A stretch of DNA of 64,000 nt, from positions 1 to 64,000 of the forward strand of contig CAVWIS010000055.1 of NCBI GenBank assembly GCA_963755055.1, in the 5' to 3' direction. Shown in pieces: positions 48,843 to 60,164 of this stretch. Origin of the DNA: AP-16 sp963755055. GTDB lineage: Bacteria; Pseudomonadota; Alphaproteobacteria; Rhizobiales; Xanthobacteraceae. The position numbers and the translations under genes are program-made. A model generated the notes under the pieces. It was given only the letters and a program-made list of their open reading frames with translations. It searched no databases and was not told the DNA's origin. Each line of letters starts with the position of its first letter. Position 1 is the first letter of the stretch.

Positions 48843-49379
48843 ATGACAGGCATCAATGTGGAGGCGTTGCGGGCGAACCCTTTGGTTCGCGACCTGCTGG
48901 CGGGGCCGTTCGAGTTCATCGTGTGCGACGGCACCGGCGATCCGGTGTGGTTCACGGTCGCGGGATCCGAGGTCGAGCCGGTCGCCGAGGACGGCGGCGG
49001 CGGGGTCTACGTGCTGGCCGGGCCCGAGCGCCACGTGCTCCACGTCTCCGCGGATGGGCGCGCCGCGGTGATCGCCAAAGACCTCGACGATGCGGTGGCG
49101 CTGGTGGTCGCCTGCCCCTACTGGCGCGATCTGATCAAGTTCTCCGGCGGCGACCTGGCCAGGATGCGCCACATCGCCGGTCCCCTCGAGGAGGCGGTGC
49201 TGGAGGAATACGATCGTCTCGACGGGCATCGCGCGTATCTGCGCTCGACGCTCGGCCTGCCCGAGCCGGCCGACTTCCTCGGCGAGCTGCATCGCTGCGC
49301 GACTGTTTTGGGGTCGCGGCTCGAGGTGTTCGCTCCGGACGGTCACCGGCTGCCGTCGGTGCTGGCCGGAACGGCGTGA
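48843..49379 (+). CDS. Hypothetical protein, first of a coupled pair
   Basis: 178 residues, not recognised. It is acidic, with no signal peptide or membrane segment: MTGINVEALRANPLVRDLLA, FEFIVCDGTGDPVWFTVAGS, AVIAKDLDDAVALVVACPYW, FSGGDLARMRHIAGPLEEAV. The general shape (alternating short strands and an aromatic-rich helix) would suit a SUKH-like immunity fold, but this is a guess. The stop TGA shares one base with the ATG of the next gene, so the two are translationally coupled. ATG 48843 follows GGCCCCG; a longer upstream frame from 48771 is less likely. Confidence 0.6.
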   Translation: MTGINVEALRANPLVRDLLAGPFEFIVCDGTGDPVWFTVAGSEVEPVAEDGGGGVYVLAGPERHVLHVSADGRAAVIAKDLDDAVALVVACPYWRDLIKFSGGDLARMRHIAGPLEEAVLEEYDRLDGHRAYLRSTLGLPEPADFLGELHRCATVLGSRLEVFAPDGHRLPSVLAGTA

Positions 49380-50686
49380 TGCATCTGGCGAAATTCTTCC
49401 ACCTGCCGTCCGAGGATCGCCTCCTGCATCTGTCGGTCGATTGGGCCGGAAGGTGGTCGCTCGCCGGCACGGTCTTGAAGACCGGCGCCCCATTCGTCGA
49501 CGAGCGGTACGGCGACGGGCTGACCGCGGTCGGCGACTTTCTCGCCGCGGCCGCGACGCTCAGGGCGCACGGCTTCGTCGAGACCGCGGACACCAACTAC
49601 ACGCTGCGCAAGCTGCCGCCAGATCCGGAGCCGAAACTCGGCTGGCGCATCGCGCTCGAGGATGCGGTGGCGCTGGCGCTGGTCTCCGACGACGCCTCGC
49701 TCGGCACCAGGCTCGCCGTGCTGGCTGCTGCGGCGCCGCGCGACGAGCCGCTCCATCTCTGGGTGGCCGCCAGTCACCATTTTGCGACGCTGCGCGACGC
49801 GGACGGGGCGCTGAGACTCGCCAACGAGGCGCGGGCGCAATTCGACCGGCGCCGCGACACCGCAGCGCCGCTCTATGTGTGGTCGCTGTCGGTCGGCGAA
49901 TGCGAGGCGTTGATCTGGGATCTGACCGCCGAGATCCACCATGCGCGCGCTGATTTCACGGCGGCCCTGCGGGCGCTGCGCGATGCCGGAGAGGCGAGCG
50001 GCGGCATCGCCCGCAGCGCGCGTCTTGCCGCCTTCATCTGCGCGCATTTTCCCCAATACCAGGAGGACGCGTTCGATGTCGTCGAGCGCTATGCGGAGTT
50101 CGGCGGCTACGAGGCCGTGACCCGGCTGCCGGCCTATGGCGACTATCTGCGGCGGCGCGCCGGGATCGCCGCCTCGCCGCGCCCGCGCTTCCGCTGGGCT
50201 TTTCTGCGCGAGCCGGCCGGCGAGGACGACATTCGTGGTGCCGAGACGCAGCTGGGGACGCCGCTGCCCGGAGCCTACCGAAGCTTCCTCGGCCGGTTCG
50301 GCCACACCGATCTCGTGGTGCAATGCGGACCGAAGACTTCCTGGCTGCACTTCCATCCGCCGCGCCGGCTCGCCCGCGAGCGCCACGACTTCGAGCGCTT
50401 CATCTCCCGCGTCACGCCGCTCGCCAAGGTCGAGGAGCATTTTCGCCGGAGCTACGGCGTGTCGGCGCGCCACCTGCTGCCGGTCGCCGGCCCGCACGAC
50501 ATCAGCAGCGATCTCCTGATTCACGTCGAGCCGGGCAGCCGCTTCGGCCACTGCTTCCTGTGGAGTCACGATGACGCCTTCGTGCTGGAGCATCCATGGC
50601 CGGATTTCTCCGCGGCGCTCGGCGCCATCGTGCAGGGGATCGACGCCGGCGACCCGGCCATCCTCGGTTTCTTCGATCTCGGCTGA
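49379..50686 (+). CDS. Protein with C-terminal SMI1/KNR4 (SUKH)-like domain
   Basis: 435 residues, no signal peptide. The N-terminal about 85 residues (KFFHLPSEDRLLHLSVDWAG ... HGFVETADTNYTLRKLPPDP) resemble a WGR-like small domain. The middle (about 90-260) is helical and repeat-like (HLWVAASHHFATLRDADGAL). The C-terminal part from DDIRGAETQLGTPLPGAYRS has the SUKH signature with W-L-H-F and SDLLIHVEPGSRFGHCF-like segments. SUKH proteins are often immunity proteins to nuclease or deaminase toxins; no toxin gene is adjacent. Coupled to the preceding gene. Confidence 0.55.
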   Translation: MHLAKFFHLPSEDRLLHLSVDWAGRWSLAGTVLKTGAPFVDERYGDGLTAVGDFLAAAATLRAHGFVETADTNYTLRKLPPDPEPKLGWRIALEDAVALALVSDDASLGTRLAVLAAAAPRDEPLHLWVAASHHFATLRDADGALRLANEARAQFDRRRDTAAPLYVWSLSVGECEALIWDLTAEIHHARADFTAALRALRDAGEASGGIARSARLAAFICAHFPQYQEDAFDVVERYAEFGGYEAVTRLPAYGDYLRRRAGIAASPRPRFRWAFLREPAGEDDIRGAETQLGTPLPGAYRSFLGRFGHTDLVVQCGPKTSWLHFHPPRRLARERHDFERFISRVTPLAKVEEHFRRSYGVSARHLLPVAGPHDISSDLLIHVEPGSRFGHCFLWSHDDAFVLEHPWPDFSAALGAIVQGIDAGDPAILGFFDLG

Positions 50687-50710
50687 CGGCCCGGTCGCGG
50701 GCCGGCAGGA

Positions 50711-51394
50711 TCAGTCGATCGCGCGGTAGATCCGGTCGTCGTAGGGCGCGCCGAGCATCGGCCCGAGCTCGTCGCGGAACCGCCGCGTGTCGGCCGTCAT
50801 CTCGTGGGCGTCCAGCGATTTGCGGTCCGCCCAGATCTCGATCACGGAAAAATGGTTGGGACGGTTGGTCTGCTGGACCACGCTGAACCCGAGATTGCCG
50901 GGCTCCCGGGCGCTCACCTCGGCGAGGCGGCGGAGCAGCAGCATGACCTCGTCCTTGCGCGGCGGCGGGACGTCGACATGGGTCACCACATGGACGGCGG
51001 CGCCCGGCGGCGTGCCCTTGGCCGGACTGACCAGCAGCACATTGTGCAGGCGCTCGTCGGGCGGGCTGTTGCGGATCGCGGCGAGCTCGCCGAGGGACTT
51101 TTGCGTGTGCTCGGCCTTGCGGTTGGCCTCGAGCGCCTTCTGGTCGCGCCATGCCTCGATCACCACGAAGCGGTTCTCCTTGCCGGTATCGCGCAGCACG
51201 CGGACGAGCAGGTTGCCGTCGTCCTTGGCGCTCGCCGCGGCGAGCTGCCGAAGGATGGCGATGGCGGGATCCACCGAGGTCGGCATCACCTCCAGATAGG
51301 TGACGACATGCACGTTTGCGTCCTCGGCGCCGGCCGGCCGAATGAAGCCCGCCGGCAGCATCACGGCAGCGAGCAGAAGGCAGAACAGTCGCAT
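50711..51394 (-). CDS. Exported protein with two antibiotic-biosynthesis-monooxygenase (ABM) domains
   Basis: 227 residues with a signal peptide (MRLFCLLLAAVMLPAGFIRP, cleavage near AGA-ED). Two tandem dimeric alpha-beta-barrel ABM units follow: NVHVVTYLEVMPTSV ... RFVVIEAWRDQKALEAN, then AVHVVTHVDVPPPRK ... HFSVIEIWADRKSLDAH. Members of the family can be monooxygenases or heme-degrading enzymes, but many have no known activity. GGGAGGAACCG precedes the ATG. It is convergent with the SUKH-like gene. Confidence 0.82.
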   Translation of the reverse strand: MRLFCLLLAAVMLPAGFIRPAGAEDANVHVVTYLEVMPTSVDPAIAILRQLAAASAKDDGNLLVRVLRDTGKENRFVVIEAWRDQKALEANRKAEHTQKSLGELAAIRNSPPDERLHNVLLVSPAKGTPPGAAVHVVTHVDVPPPRKDEVMLLLRRLAEVSAREPGNLGFSVVQQTNRPNHFSVIEIWADRKSLDAHEMTADTRRFRDELGPMLGAPYDDRIYRAID

Positions 51395-51410
51395 CGGTTC
51401 CTCCCGTTTC

Positions 51411-51805
51411 TCATGTCCGCAGCGTCATCACCAGCTGGGTCTGGGTGACGATCGCCACCAGCTTGCCGTCGCCGCGGAACATCCGCGTCTCCCACACCAT
51501 CGTGGTGCGGCCGCGGTGCAGCGGCGTGCATTCGGCGCGTACCGTGTCGCCCTGCGATACGGCGGCGAAGAAATTGGTCTTGCTCTCGATCGTGGTCGTG
51601 GTCGCGCCCTGCGGCAGGTTGATGAAGGTGGCGGCCCCGCCGAGATTGTCGGCGAGCGCCATCAGGGCGCCGCCGTGCAGGATGCCGCGCGGATTGATGA
51701 TATCCTCGCCGACCGTCATCTCCGCCTCGCCCCGAGGAGTTTTGAGAACATCGGCTGGCGCTGCGAGAACTCCGCCAGCCGCAGGTCGTGGGCGACCGTG
51801 TCCAT
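51411..51805 (-). CDS. PaaI-type hotdog-fold thioesterase (frameshifted here)
   Basis: About 130 residues after repair. The start MDTVAHDLRLAEFSQRQPMF at 51805 is in a different frame from the catalytic part INPRGILHGGALMALADNLG, which carries the PaaI-type HGG motif, and IESKTNFFAAVSQGDTVRAE. The break is near 51725-51735 in a run read CTCGGGGCGAGG on the minus strand; a net two-base removal gives LLGEAEMTVGEDI. Such enzymes hydrolyse acyl-CoA thioesters, often phenylacetyl- or other aromatic-CoA. The frame problem is of the same kind as in the ribosomal genes. Confidence 0.8.
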
Positions 51806-51832
51806 CGGCGGTCCCTTGTTTGTTTGGAGATC

Positions 51833-51913
51833 GTAGGATGGGTTGAGCGGAACGCGAAACCCATCAATGCGGCGCCGCCGCGATGGGTTTCGCCAACGCT
51901 CAACCCATCCTAC
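51833..51913. repeat. Dispersed palindromic repeat A, copy 3
   Basis: GTAGGATGGGTTGAGCGG ... CGCTCAACCCATCCTAC with inner GCGAAACCCATCA / CGATGGGTTTCGC; the most compact of the three copies (81 bp). It lies between the thioesterase start and the amidohydrolase stop. Confidence 0.9.
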
Positions 51914-51916
51914 GGA

Positions 51917-52867
51917 TCACACCGAGGTGGGGAAGCCGTAGAGCAGGGCCGGATTCTGCACCAGGATGCGGTTGCGGGTCGCCTCGTCGGGGGCCCATTC
52001 GGCGAGCAGGTCGAGCAGGACGGCGTCGTTCGGCTTGTCCTTCTCGGTCGGGTGCGGCCAGTCGCTCGCCCACACCATGCGCTCGGGCGCCGCCTTGATG
52101 TAGGCGCGGGCGACCGGCACGGTGTCGGAATAGCTCGGCGGGCCGACCTTGCTGTCCTGATAGGCGCCCGACAGCTTGACCCAGGTCTTGCCCTTGTCGA
52201 TCAGCTTGCTGATCGTCTTGAAGCCCGGATTGTCCAGCGCATTGGGCTGGGCGAGCCGGCCGAGATGATCGAACACGATCGGGGAGGCGACCCGCATGAG
52301 CAGGTCCTCGATGGCGGCGATCTGCTCGCCCTTCATGTGGATCTGGATGTGCCAGCCGAGATCGTTGACGCGCCTGGCCAGCGGCTCCAGCATCTCCGGC
52401 GTGGTGGCGCCGGTCTGCACCAGGTTGAAGCGGATGCCGCGGATGCCGAGCTCGTTCAGGCGCTTGAGATCGGCGTCGGTGACGCTGGTATCGACCACCG
52501 CGACCCCGCGGGCGCTGGCACCGATCTGCGCCATGGCGTCGAGAGTGACGCGGTTGTCGGTGCCGTAGGTGGACGGCGTCACGATGACGTTGCGGCTGGT
52601 GCCGATCCGCTTCTGCAGCAGCTTGTAGTCCGCCACCAGGGCATCGGGCGGCTTGAGGGTGGCCGACGGCGCGGCCGGATATTTGGCGTCGTAGATGTGC
52701 ATGTGGCAGTCGCAGGCATTGGCCGGAGGCTCGAGCTTCGGCGCCTCGGTGCCGCCAGAGAACGGAACCTGGTCGGCCCGGGCGCTCTCGACGCCTGCAG
52801 CGCCGGCCAGAGCCAAGACTGCGGCGGCCTTCATCAACGCGCGTCGGTCGATCGACAGGCGGTTCAT
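51917..52867 (-). CDS. Tat-exported amidohydrolase_2 family protein
   Basis: 316 residues. The N-terminus MNRLSIDRRALMKAAAVLAL has a Tat-like RR motif and an Ala-rich hydrophobic stretch ending near SARA. The TIM-barrel metal-dependent hydrolase domain begins CDCHMHIYDAKYPAAP and contains GIRGIRFNLVQTG, HIQIHMKGEQ, IVFDHLGRL and WASDWPHPTEKD. This is the PF04909 type related to 2-pyrone-4,6-dicarboxylate lactonase. AAGGGAGGAAACC gives a strong Shine-Dalgarno. Periplasmic location and lactone or amide substrate are inferred. Confidence 0.85.
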   Translation of the reverse strand: MNRLSIDRRALMKAAAVLALAGAAGVESARADQVPFSGGTEAPKLEPPANACDCHMHIYDAKYPAAPSATLKPPDALVADYKLLQKRIGTSRNVIVTPSTYGTDNRVTLDAMAQIGASARGVAVVDTSVTDADLKRLNELGIRGIRFNLVQTGATTPEMLEPLARRVNDLGWHIQIHMKGEQIAAIEDLLMRVASPIVFDHLGRLAQPNALDNPGFKTISKLIDKGKTWVKLSGAYQDSKVGPPSYSDTVPVARAYIKAAPERMVWASDWPHPTEKDKPNDAVLLDLLAEWAPDEATRNRILVQNPALLYGFPTSV

Positions 52868-52998
52868 GGTTTCCTCCCTTGGCTGGGACGACGGACGGCG
52901 TGCAACCTCACGCTCTTCGGCGCGTCCTCGTTCACATGCGCGAAATTATACTACGAAATGCCGTCCGCGGCGCGTCGGTCGATGCTCGGACGCGCCGC

Positions 52999-54750
52999 TC
53001 AGCCCACCGCCACGCGGCGCGGCGGTGCGCCGTGGGTCTTCGGGATCTTGTCGGCGAACGCCTGGACGAAATCCGACGCGCCTTCCTCGCTATGGGTGGA
53101 CACCGTCAGCGCCTCGTCGCGGTAGCTGCGCGAGGTCTCGTCGGCGATGACCCGCGCCATGATGGCGCGATAGTTCCGTGCCAGGCGCAGCCAGCGCAGT
53201 GCCACGATCACGAACTCGACGGCGCGCCGCGGGTAGAACAGAAGCGGGTTCTCTATTCTCAGGCCGGAGCGCCGCTGGGTGCGCACTTTGCGCCGGACGA
53301 AGCCGAACTGCAGCGGATGCACGCCCTCGATCCGGGTGGCGCCGGAGAACACGGTCAGCGCATCGACGATCTTCTTCGGATTGAGGCCGCTCGCCACCGC
53401 GCGCCGCAGGATGGTCTCGACATGCTCGTCGGTGTAATAGCGCGACCAGGCGTCGCGATAGACCTTCGTCCAGGCCTCGTTCGACATGATCGGGTGCGCC
53501 GGTGCAGACGTGCTCGAGGTCGTACTTGTTCATGTCGGGGTCCATCGGCACCCCTTGCGAGTGCAGGGTCTTGTGATCCTCCGAACCGGGCAGCGGGGTC
53601 AGGCAGAAGAACTCCAGGATGTCGATCGGCAGCTCCTTCTTGATGATCTCGATGTCGCGCGCGATCGACTCCGGCGTGTCGGTCGGGAAGCCCAGGATAT
53701 AGCCCGCCCAGGTCATCACCTTGGCGTTGCGCCAGGCGTGCAGCATCTCCCGGTATTCCCAGATCTTGTTCTGCCGCTTCTTGGTGCCGAGCAGCGATTC
53801 GGGATTGATGTTCTCGAGCCCGATGAAGACGGCGTTGCAGCCGGCGCGCGCCGCCTTCTCGATGAAGCCGGGAATCCGGTGGCACAGCGTGTCGACCTGG
53901 AGGAGCAGGCGGATCTTGATGCCCTCTCTCGCGCAGCTCGATCAGGCGGTCGAGGATCGGCTCCCAGTTCTTGTTGCGGGCGAAATTGTCGTCGGTGACG
54001 AAGAAGCGGGTGATGCCCTGCGCCGCATTGGCGCGCACGATGTCCTCGACGTCGTCGGCGCGTGCGGTAGCGCGACTTGCGGCCCTGGACGTTGATGATG
54101 GTGCAGAAGCTGCACTGGAACGGGCAGCCGCGGCCGGCATCGAAGCTCGCATAGTGGCCGGCGACGCGGGTGACGACTGCGCCGCGGCAGCACCGGGAGC
54201 GCCGCCGCCGCCATGTCGGGCAGGTCGCCGAGATAAGTTGTAGACCGGCTTCGGCGGTGCCGGCGTCGATGTCGCGCAGCAGCGCGGCCATGCGGCCCTT
54301 CGCCTTCGCCGGCGAACAGCGTGATGCCGAGATCGAGCGCCTCCTTCAGGTCGACCGGCAGCTCGGGCAGCATCGAGATGCAGCCGCTGACATGGAAGCC
54401 GCCGATCACCACCGTGAGCCCGGCGGCGCGGAACTGGCGGCCGAGGTCGAGCGCGCTGGGGAACTGGTTCGACTGCACGCCGACCAGCGCCACGAAGCCG
54501 CCGCCCGCCGCCTTGATCGTCCGCGACCGTGCCCTTGATGTCGATGATGGTGTTGCACTCGTCGTAGGCATCGATCTCGATGTCGACGTCGGGACCGAGC
54601 ACCCGGTCGTCGCGCGCATCCGTCGAGCAGCCCATAGACGCTGGCAAGGCTGTTGGAGGGGATGGTCGAGCGCCACCACTGGATCACATAGCCTTCCGTG
54701 TCGTAGTGGGAAGGCTTGATCAGCACCACCTTGAACGTGCGACGACCCAC
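52999..54750 (-). CDS. B12-binding-domain radical SAM protein (multiple frameshifts here)
   Basis: About 580 residues when pieces from all three frames are joined. GTG 54750 opens with RRTFKVVLIKPSHYDTEGYV and a B12-binding-like domain (GGGFVALVGVQSNQF, TVVIGGFHVSGC). The radical SAM motif CPFQCSFC lies near 54120. NAAQGITRFFVTDDNFARNK and TWAGYILGFPTDTPESIARD come next, and the C-terminus contains MSNEAWTKVYRDAWSRYYTD. At least six or seven breaks occur, several clearly one extra base (for example ACCGGCGCAC for ACCGCGCAC near 53500, GACGATCAAG for GACATCAAG near 54528). Related proteins often act on lipids or cofactors; the product here is unknown. Confidence 0.8.
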
Positions 54751-54945
54751 GTGTCCCCCTAAAAAACGGCTGTCGCCGGCCTCCCCGGGCCGGCCAAATC
54801 ATGGCCCGGCAGGGTATCGTTCGCGCCTGGCGAAGTCCAGCCGGGCGGCTGCCGCGGGCTGCCGTGGGAGGTGTCCCGATCCGCGCCAAAACGCATCGGG
54901 GCGCGGCTCGCGCCACGCCCCGGACTGCCTTGCTCGAAACAGAGC

Positions 54946-55608
54946 CTACTTGCCGGGCTGCGGCACGATGCGGATATACGGCCGCGGCGACTTCCAGCCC
55001 TGCGGATAGGTTTTTCTGGCGTCGTCGTCGGACACCGAGCCGGCGATGATCACGTCCTCGCCGTGCTTCCAGTTCACCGGTGTGGCGACCTTGTGCCTGG
55101 CGGTCAGCTGCAGCGAATCGAGCACGCGCAGCACCTCGTCGAAGTTGCGACCCGTCGTCATTGGATAGATCAGGATCAGCTTGATCTTCTTGTCGGGGCC
55201 GATGACGAAGACATTGCGTACCGTCTGGTTGTCCGCCGCCGTGCGCTTGGAGGCGTCGCCGCTGGTGCTCGCCGGGAGCATGCCCCAGGCCTTCGAGATC
55301 GACAAATCGGTGTCGCCGATCATCGGATAGTTCGGCGCGAAGCCCTGCGTCTCCTTGATGTCGTTCGCCCACCTGGCGTGATTGTCGACCGGATCGACGC
55401 TGAGCCCGATGATCTTGGTGTGGCGGTTGTCGAACTCGGGCTTGATCCGCGCCATGTAGCCGAGCTCGGTGGTGCAGACCGGCGTGAAATCCTTCGGATG
55501 GGAAAACAGCACCGCCCAGGAATCGCCCACCCAGTCGTGGAAGCGGATGCGCCCTTCGGTCGTATCCGCTTCGAAATCCGGGGCAACGTCACCAATCTGA
55601 AGCGTCAT
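54946..55608 (-). CDS. Peroxiredoxin, 1-Cys Prx6-like
   Basis: 220 residues. Thiol peroxidase reducing H2O2 and alkyl hydroperoxides. The peroxidatic Cys is in HPKDFTPVCTTELGYMARIK, followed by IGLSVDPVDNHARWANDI and the long C-terminal arm VATPVNWKHGEDVIIAGSVS that distinguishes Prx6. No second conserved Cys is seen, which fits a 1-Cys mechanism. The ATG at 55608 is preceded by AGGAG at eight bases. A longer upstream reading from 55842 lacks support. Confidence 0.93.
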   Translation of the reverse strand: MTLQIGDVAPDFEADTTEGRIRFHDWVGDSWAVLFSHPKDFTPVCTTELGYMARIKPEFDNRHTKIIGLSVDPVDNHARWANDIKETQGFAPNYPMIGDTDLSISKAWGMLPASTSGDASKRTAADNQTVRNVFVIGPDKKIKLILIYPMTTGRNFDEVLRVLDSLQLTARHKVATPVNWKHGEDVIIAGSVSDDDARKTYPQGWKSPRPYIRIVPQPGK

Positions 55609-55951
55609 CGTTGCATCTCCTGCCTTGAGCCCGAACGGGCTGTCGGCGGTTGGCCCGACCAAATCGGAAGGCAGTATATAACGCGCGTCGACAGACAGAC
55701 CAGCCGCTCGCCCATAACGCATTATTTCGTTTGAGAGTCGGAAGGCCATCAGAAGGAAATTGGCATCGTGGCCCGCCGTCGGGGAGAAATTTTCCCGCGC
55801 CGCCCGCAGCCCATGCGAACCGGGGACGCCATATGGCGCCACCCATGCGGTGCCCGCCGGCTACAGGTCCGTCAAAAGCAATCGGCTAACGTTAACGCAT
55901 CGGTAACCGGGCATCCCGACGATGCCGCCCCTGGGGGACAGGGAGCACATC

Positions 55952-56569
55952 ATGATCAGCGATCCAGACCGTCCGATCGGCGCCGCTGCGGATTTTCACG
56001 ACATCGTGGCGGCGATCGACCAGGCGCCGCATCTGGCCCCCCGGCTCGCCGTGCTGGCGCTCGACGAGGTTCGTCGCGGCGTGATGACCGGCGAGGGCCC
56101 GACCACACGGGGCCGCGTGCACTTTTCCCGCACCATCGACGCCACCGACGCCGCCATGTGCGAGATGATCCTGGTTGCCGCCGGTGGAGCGGACGGCAAG
56201 CCGGTCACCCGGCAGGAGGCCGAGGTCCTCTTCAATATCCACGAGGCGGCGCTGGACCGCGAGGATGACGGTCATTTCGACGACCTGTTCGTCAAGGCGA
56301 TCGCCCATCATGTGCTGGCGGCAGCCGGCCATGCGGTGCCGCCGCGGGGAACCGCGCTGGCCCGCGCCACCTCGGTTGCCCAGTGGGCCCCGACCGCCGA
56401 GTTCGCCACCATCGATCGCGAGATCGCGACCTGGCTCGACCGGCTCGTGCGCGACAATCGCCGCTGGGGGGGACCGCTGCGGACGATCGCCGCAATGCTG
56501 ATCGGCGCCGGTGCCAGCGCCGTGCCGGTAACCGCTTCGCTCGCGGCCCTGATCGATTTCGCCGCGTAA
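55952..56569 (+). CDS. Hypothetical cytoplasmic protein
   Basis: 205 residues, acidic N-terminal half. Features are GKPVTRQEAEVLFNIHEAAL followed by FDDLFVKAIAHHVLAAAGHA, a pattern recalling small TerB/EF-hand-like helical proteins of Bradyrhizobium-type genomes. The last 30 residues form a hydrophobic helix (IAAMLIGAGASAVPVTASLA), so it may be membrane-tethered. ATG 55952 follows CAGGGAGCACATC. Divergent from the peroxiredoxin and upstream of pccA. No function is assigned. Confidence 0.7.
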   Translation: MISDPDRPIGAAADFHDIVAAIDQAPHLAPRLAVLALDEVRRGVMTGEGPTTRGRVHFSRTIDATDAAMCEMILVAAGGADGKPVTRQEAEVLFNIHEAALDREDDGHFDDLFVKAIAHHVLAAAGHAVPPRGTALARATSVAQWAPTAEFATIDREIATWLDRLVRDNRRWGGPLRTIAAMLIGAGASAVPVTASLAALIDFAA

Positions 56570-56746
56570 GCCGCTTCATCGCCCGGTCGAGCCGCCGGGA
56601 CATCCGGGGCGCGCCCCCGTCACGCGACCGGAGCGCACGAACGTCCGCCTGCGCGGAACGAATTTTGCACGGCTTGCCCCTGAAAGGTTTGACTTTTTTC
56701 CGCCGCCGCCGCAAAGCGTCCTGATCGCAGGGGACGAGATCGTTTG

Positions 56747-58762
<2,016 letters not shown>

Positions 58763-58814
58763 ATCGCCACCGCCGGCCGTTGCGCGCCGCCGGCTTGTGA
58801 AATAATGCGACGCC

Positions 58815-59372
58815 ATGCCACGATCGGGACGCATGGAGCCGCTCGCATTGTTTCTGTCGTCTACCGGCCGTCTGTCACCGCGTGCCTTCGCGGTCGCCCT
58901 GCTGCTCGTCTATGCGGCGGGCTTCCTGTCGCAGGCGCTGCTGGCGGCACCGGTCATCGAGCGCACCGGCCTGTGGTCGTTCGCAATCGTCCAGGCCGCC
59001 GTCATGTGGATGTGGTTCGCGGTGCATGCCAAGCGCCTGCACGATGCCGGCCGCAGCATCGGGCCGGCTGTGGGAATCGCGATCGTATGCGCGCTCGCGA
59101 TCCTGCTGCTCATCCTGGTGCTGGCGATCTTTCAGCAGGCCCCAACCCAGGAGCCGAACGCGCCTTCCAGTTTCATCGGCCTGGTGGTGTTCTTCTATTT
59201 GATCGCCATCATCTCCGGCAACGCCGACCTCGGCGTCATCGGGATCGTGCTGGCGGCATTCGCCGGCCTGGCGCTCGCACCGTTCCTGCTCGCGTTCGGC
59301 TTTTCGGTCTGGACGGGGACGCGGCCGAGCGCGGCGGCGCAGGAGCCCGCGAAGGTTGCCGCCGGCGCTTGA
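58815..59372 (+). CDS. DUF805 family membrane protein
   Basis: 185 residues with about four transmembrane helices. The DUF805 signatures are visible: FLSSTGRLSPRAFAVALLLV at the start and WFAVHAKRLHDAGRSIGPAV after helix two. Function unknown. ATG 58815 or ATG 58833 (MEPLALFLSS) could be the start. Confidence 0.85.
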   Translation: MPRSGRMEPLALFLSSTGRLSPRAFAVALLLVYAAGFLSQALLAAPVIERTGLWSFAIVQAAVMWMWFAVHAKRLHDAGRSIGPAVGIAIVCALAILLLILVLAIFQQAPTQEPNAPSSFIGLVVFFYLIAIISGNADLGVIGIVLAAFAGLALAPFLLAFGFSVWTGTRPSAAAQEPAKVAAGA

Positions 59373-59403
59373 AGCCCCGCGCGGTTCCGGGATAATCGGC
59401 GCG

Positions 59404-59868
59404 ATGCTGCGCTATTTCGCCTACGGCTCGAACATGAGCACCGCGCTGATGGGCCGACGCTGCCCTGGCGCCCAACCGGTCGGGCCGGCGCGCCTCGACG
59501 GCTACCGCTTCATCGTGATGGGCGGCGGCTATGCGTCGGTCGTGCCGGCTCCCGGCGGCACGGTCCACGGGGTGCTGTGGCGGGTCACCCCGCGCGATCT
59601 CGCCGCGCTCAACGCGTTCGAGGCCATCGACAGCGGCCTCTACGTTCGCCGCGTCGTGTCGGTGCGCTTCGGCACTGGCCGCAATCCGGCGCTCACCTAC
59701 GTGTCGCCGAGATCTCTCGAGGGACGGCCGCGGCCGGGCTATCAGGCGTTCGTCGTCGCCTCGGCACGCGCCTGGAACCTGCCGCCGGCCTATGTGCGCT
59801 CGCTCGAGCGCTGGGCGCCAGCCGGCTTCGCCGGGACCTGGGGACTGGGCAGCGGAGAACCCGGATGA
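59404..59868 (+). CDS. Gamma-glutamylcyclotransferase family protein
   Basis: 154 residues of the GGCT/AIG2 fold. YFAYGSNMSTALMGRRCPGA holds the YGSNM substrate loop, and NAFEAIDSGLY provides the catalytic Glu; VRRVVSVRF and SPRSLEGRPRPGYQAFVVAS follow. It would release 5-oxoproline from gamma-glutamyl amines or peptides; the substrate is not predictable. It overlaps the acylphosphatase gene by ATGA. Confidence 0.88.
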   Translation: MLRYFAYGSNMSTALMGRRCPGAQPVGPARLDGYRFIVMGGGYASVVPAPGGTVHGVLWRVTPRDLAALNAFEAIDSGLYVRRVVSVRFGTGRNPALTYVSPRSLEGRPRPGYQAFVVASARAWNLPPAYVRSLERWAPAGFAGTWGLGSGEPG

Positions 59869-60164
59869 GCAATGTCATCATTCATGTCGTCGTCCGCGGC
59901 CGCGTCCAGGGCGTCGGCTTTCGCGCCTGGGCCGAGCACATGGCGCTCCGCCACGGGGTCGCGGGCTGGGTGAGAAATCGCCGCGATGGATCGGTCGAGG
60001 CGGTGTTCTCAGGTCCGGCGGACGCGGTCGCCGCCATGGTCGCAGCCTGCCGCCTGGGTCCCGGCGGAGGAGGGGTGAACGGCGTGACCGAGCACCAGGG
60101 CGGGCCGGAGCTTCTGGCGCAACGCTATTCCGGCGAGCTGTTCTCGGTGCTGCCGACGATCTGA
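59865..60164 (+). CDS. Acylphosphatase
   Basis: 99 residues, full length. VVVRGRVQGVGFRAWAEHMA carries the phosphate-binding loop with the catalytic Arg, and GWVRNRRDGSVEAVFSG carries the catalytic Asn. It hydrolyses acyl phosphates. Translationally coupled to the preceding gene; its last 40 bases overlap the convergent lipB 3' end. Confidence 0.93.
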   Translation: MSNVIIHVVVRGRVQGVGFRAWAEHMALRHGVAGWVRNRRDGSVEAVFSGPADAVAAMVAACRLGPGGGGVNGVTEHQGGPELLAQRYSGELFSVLPTI

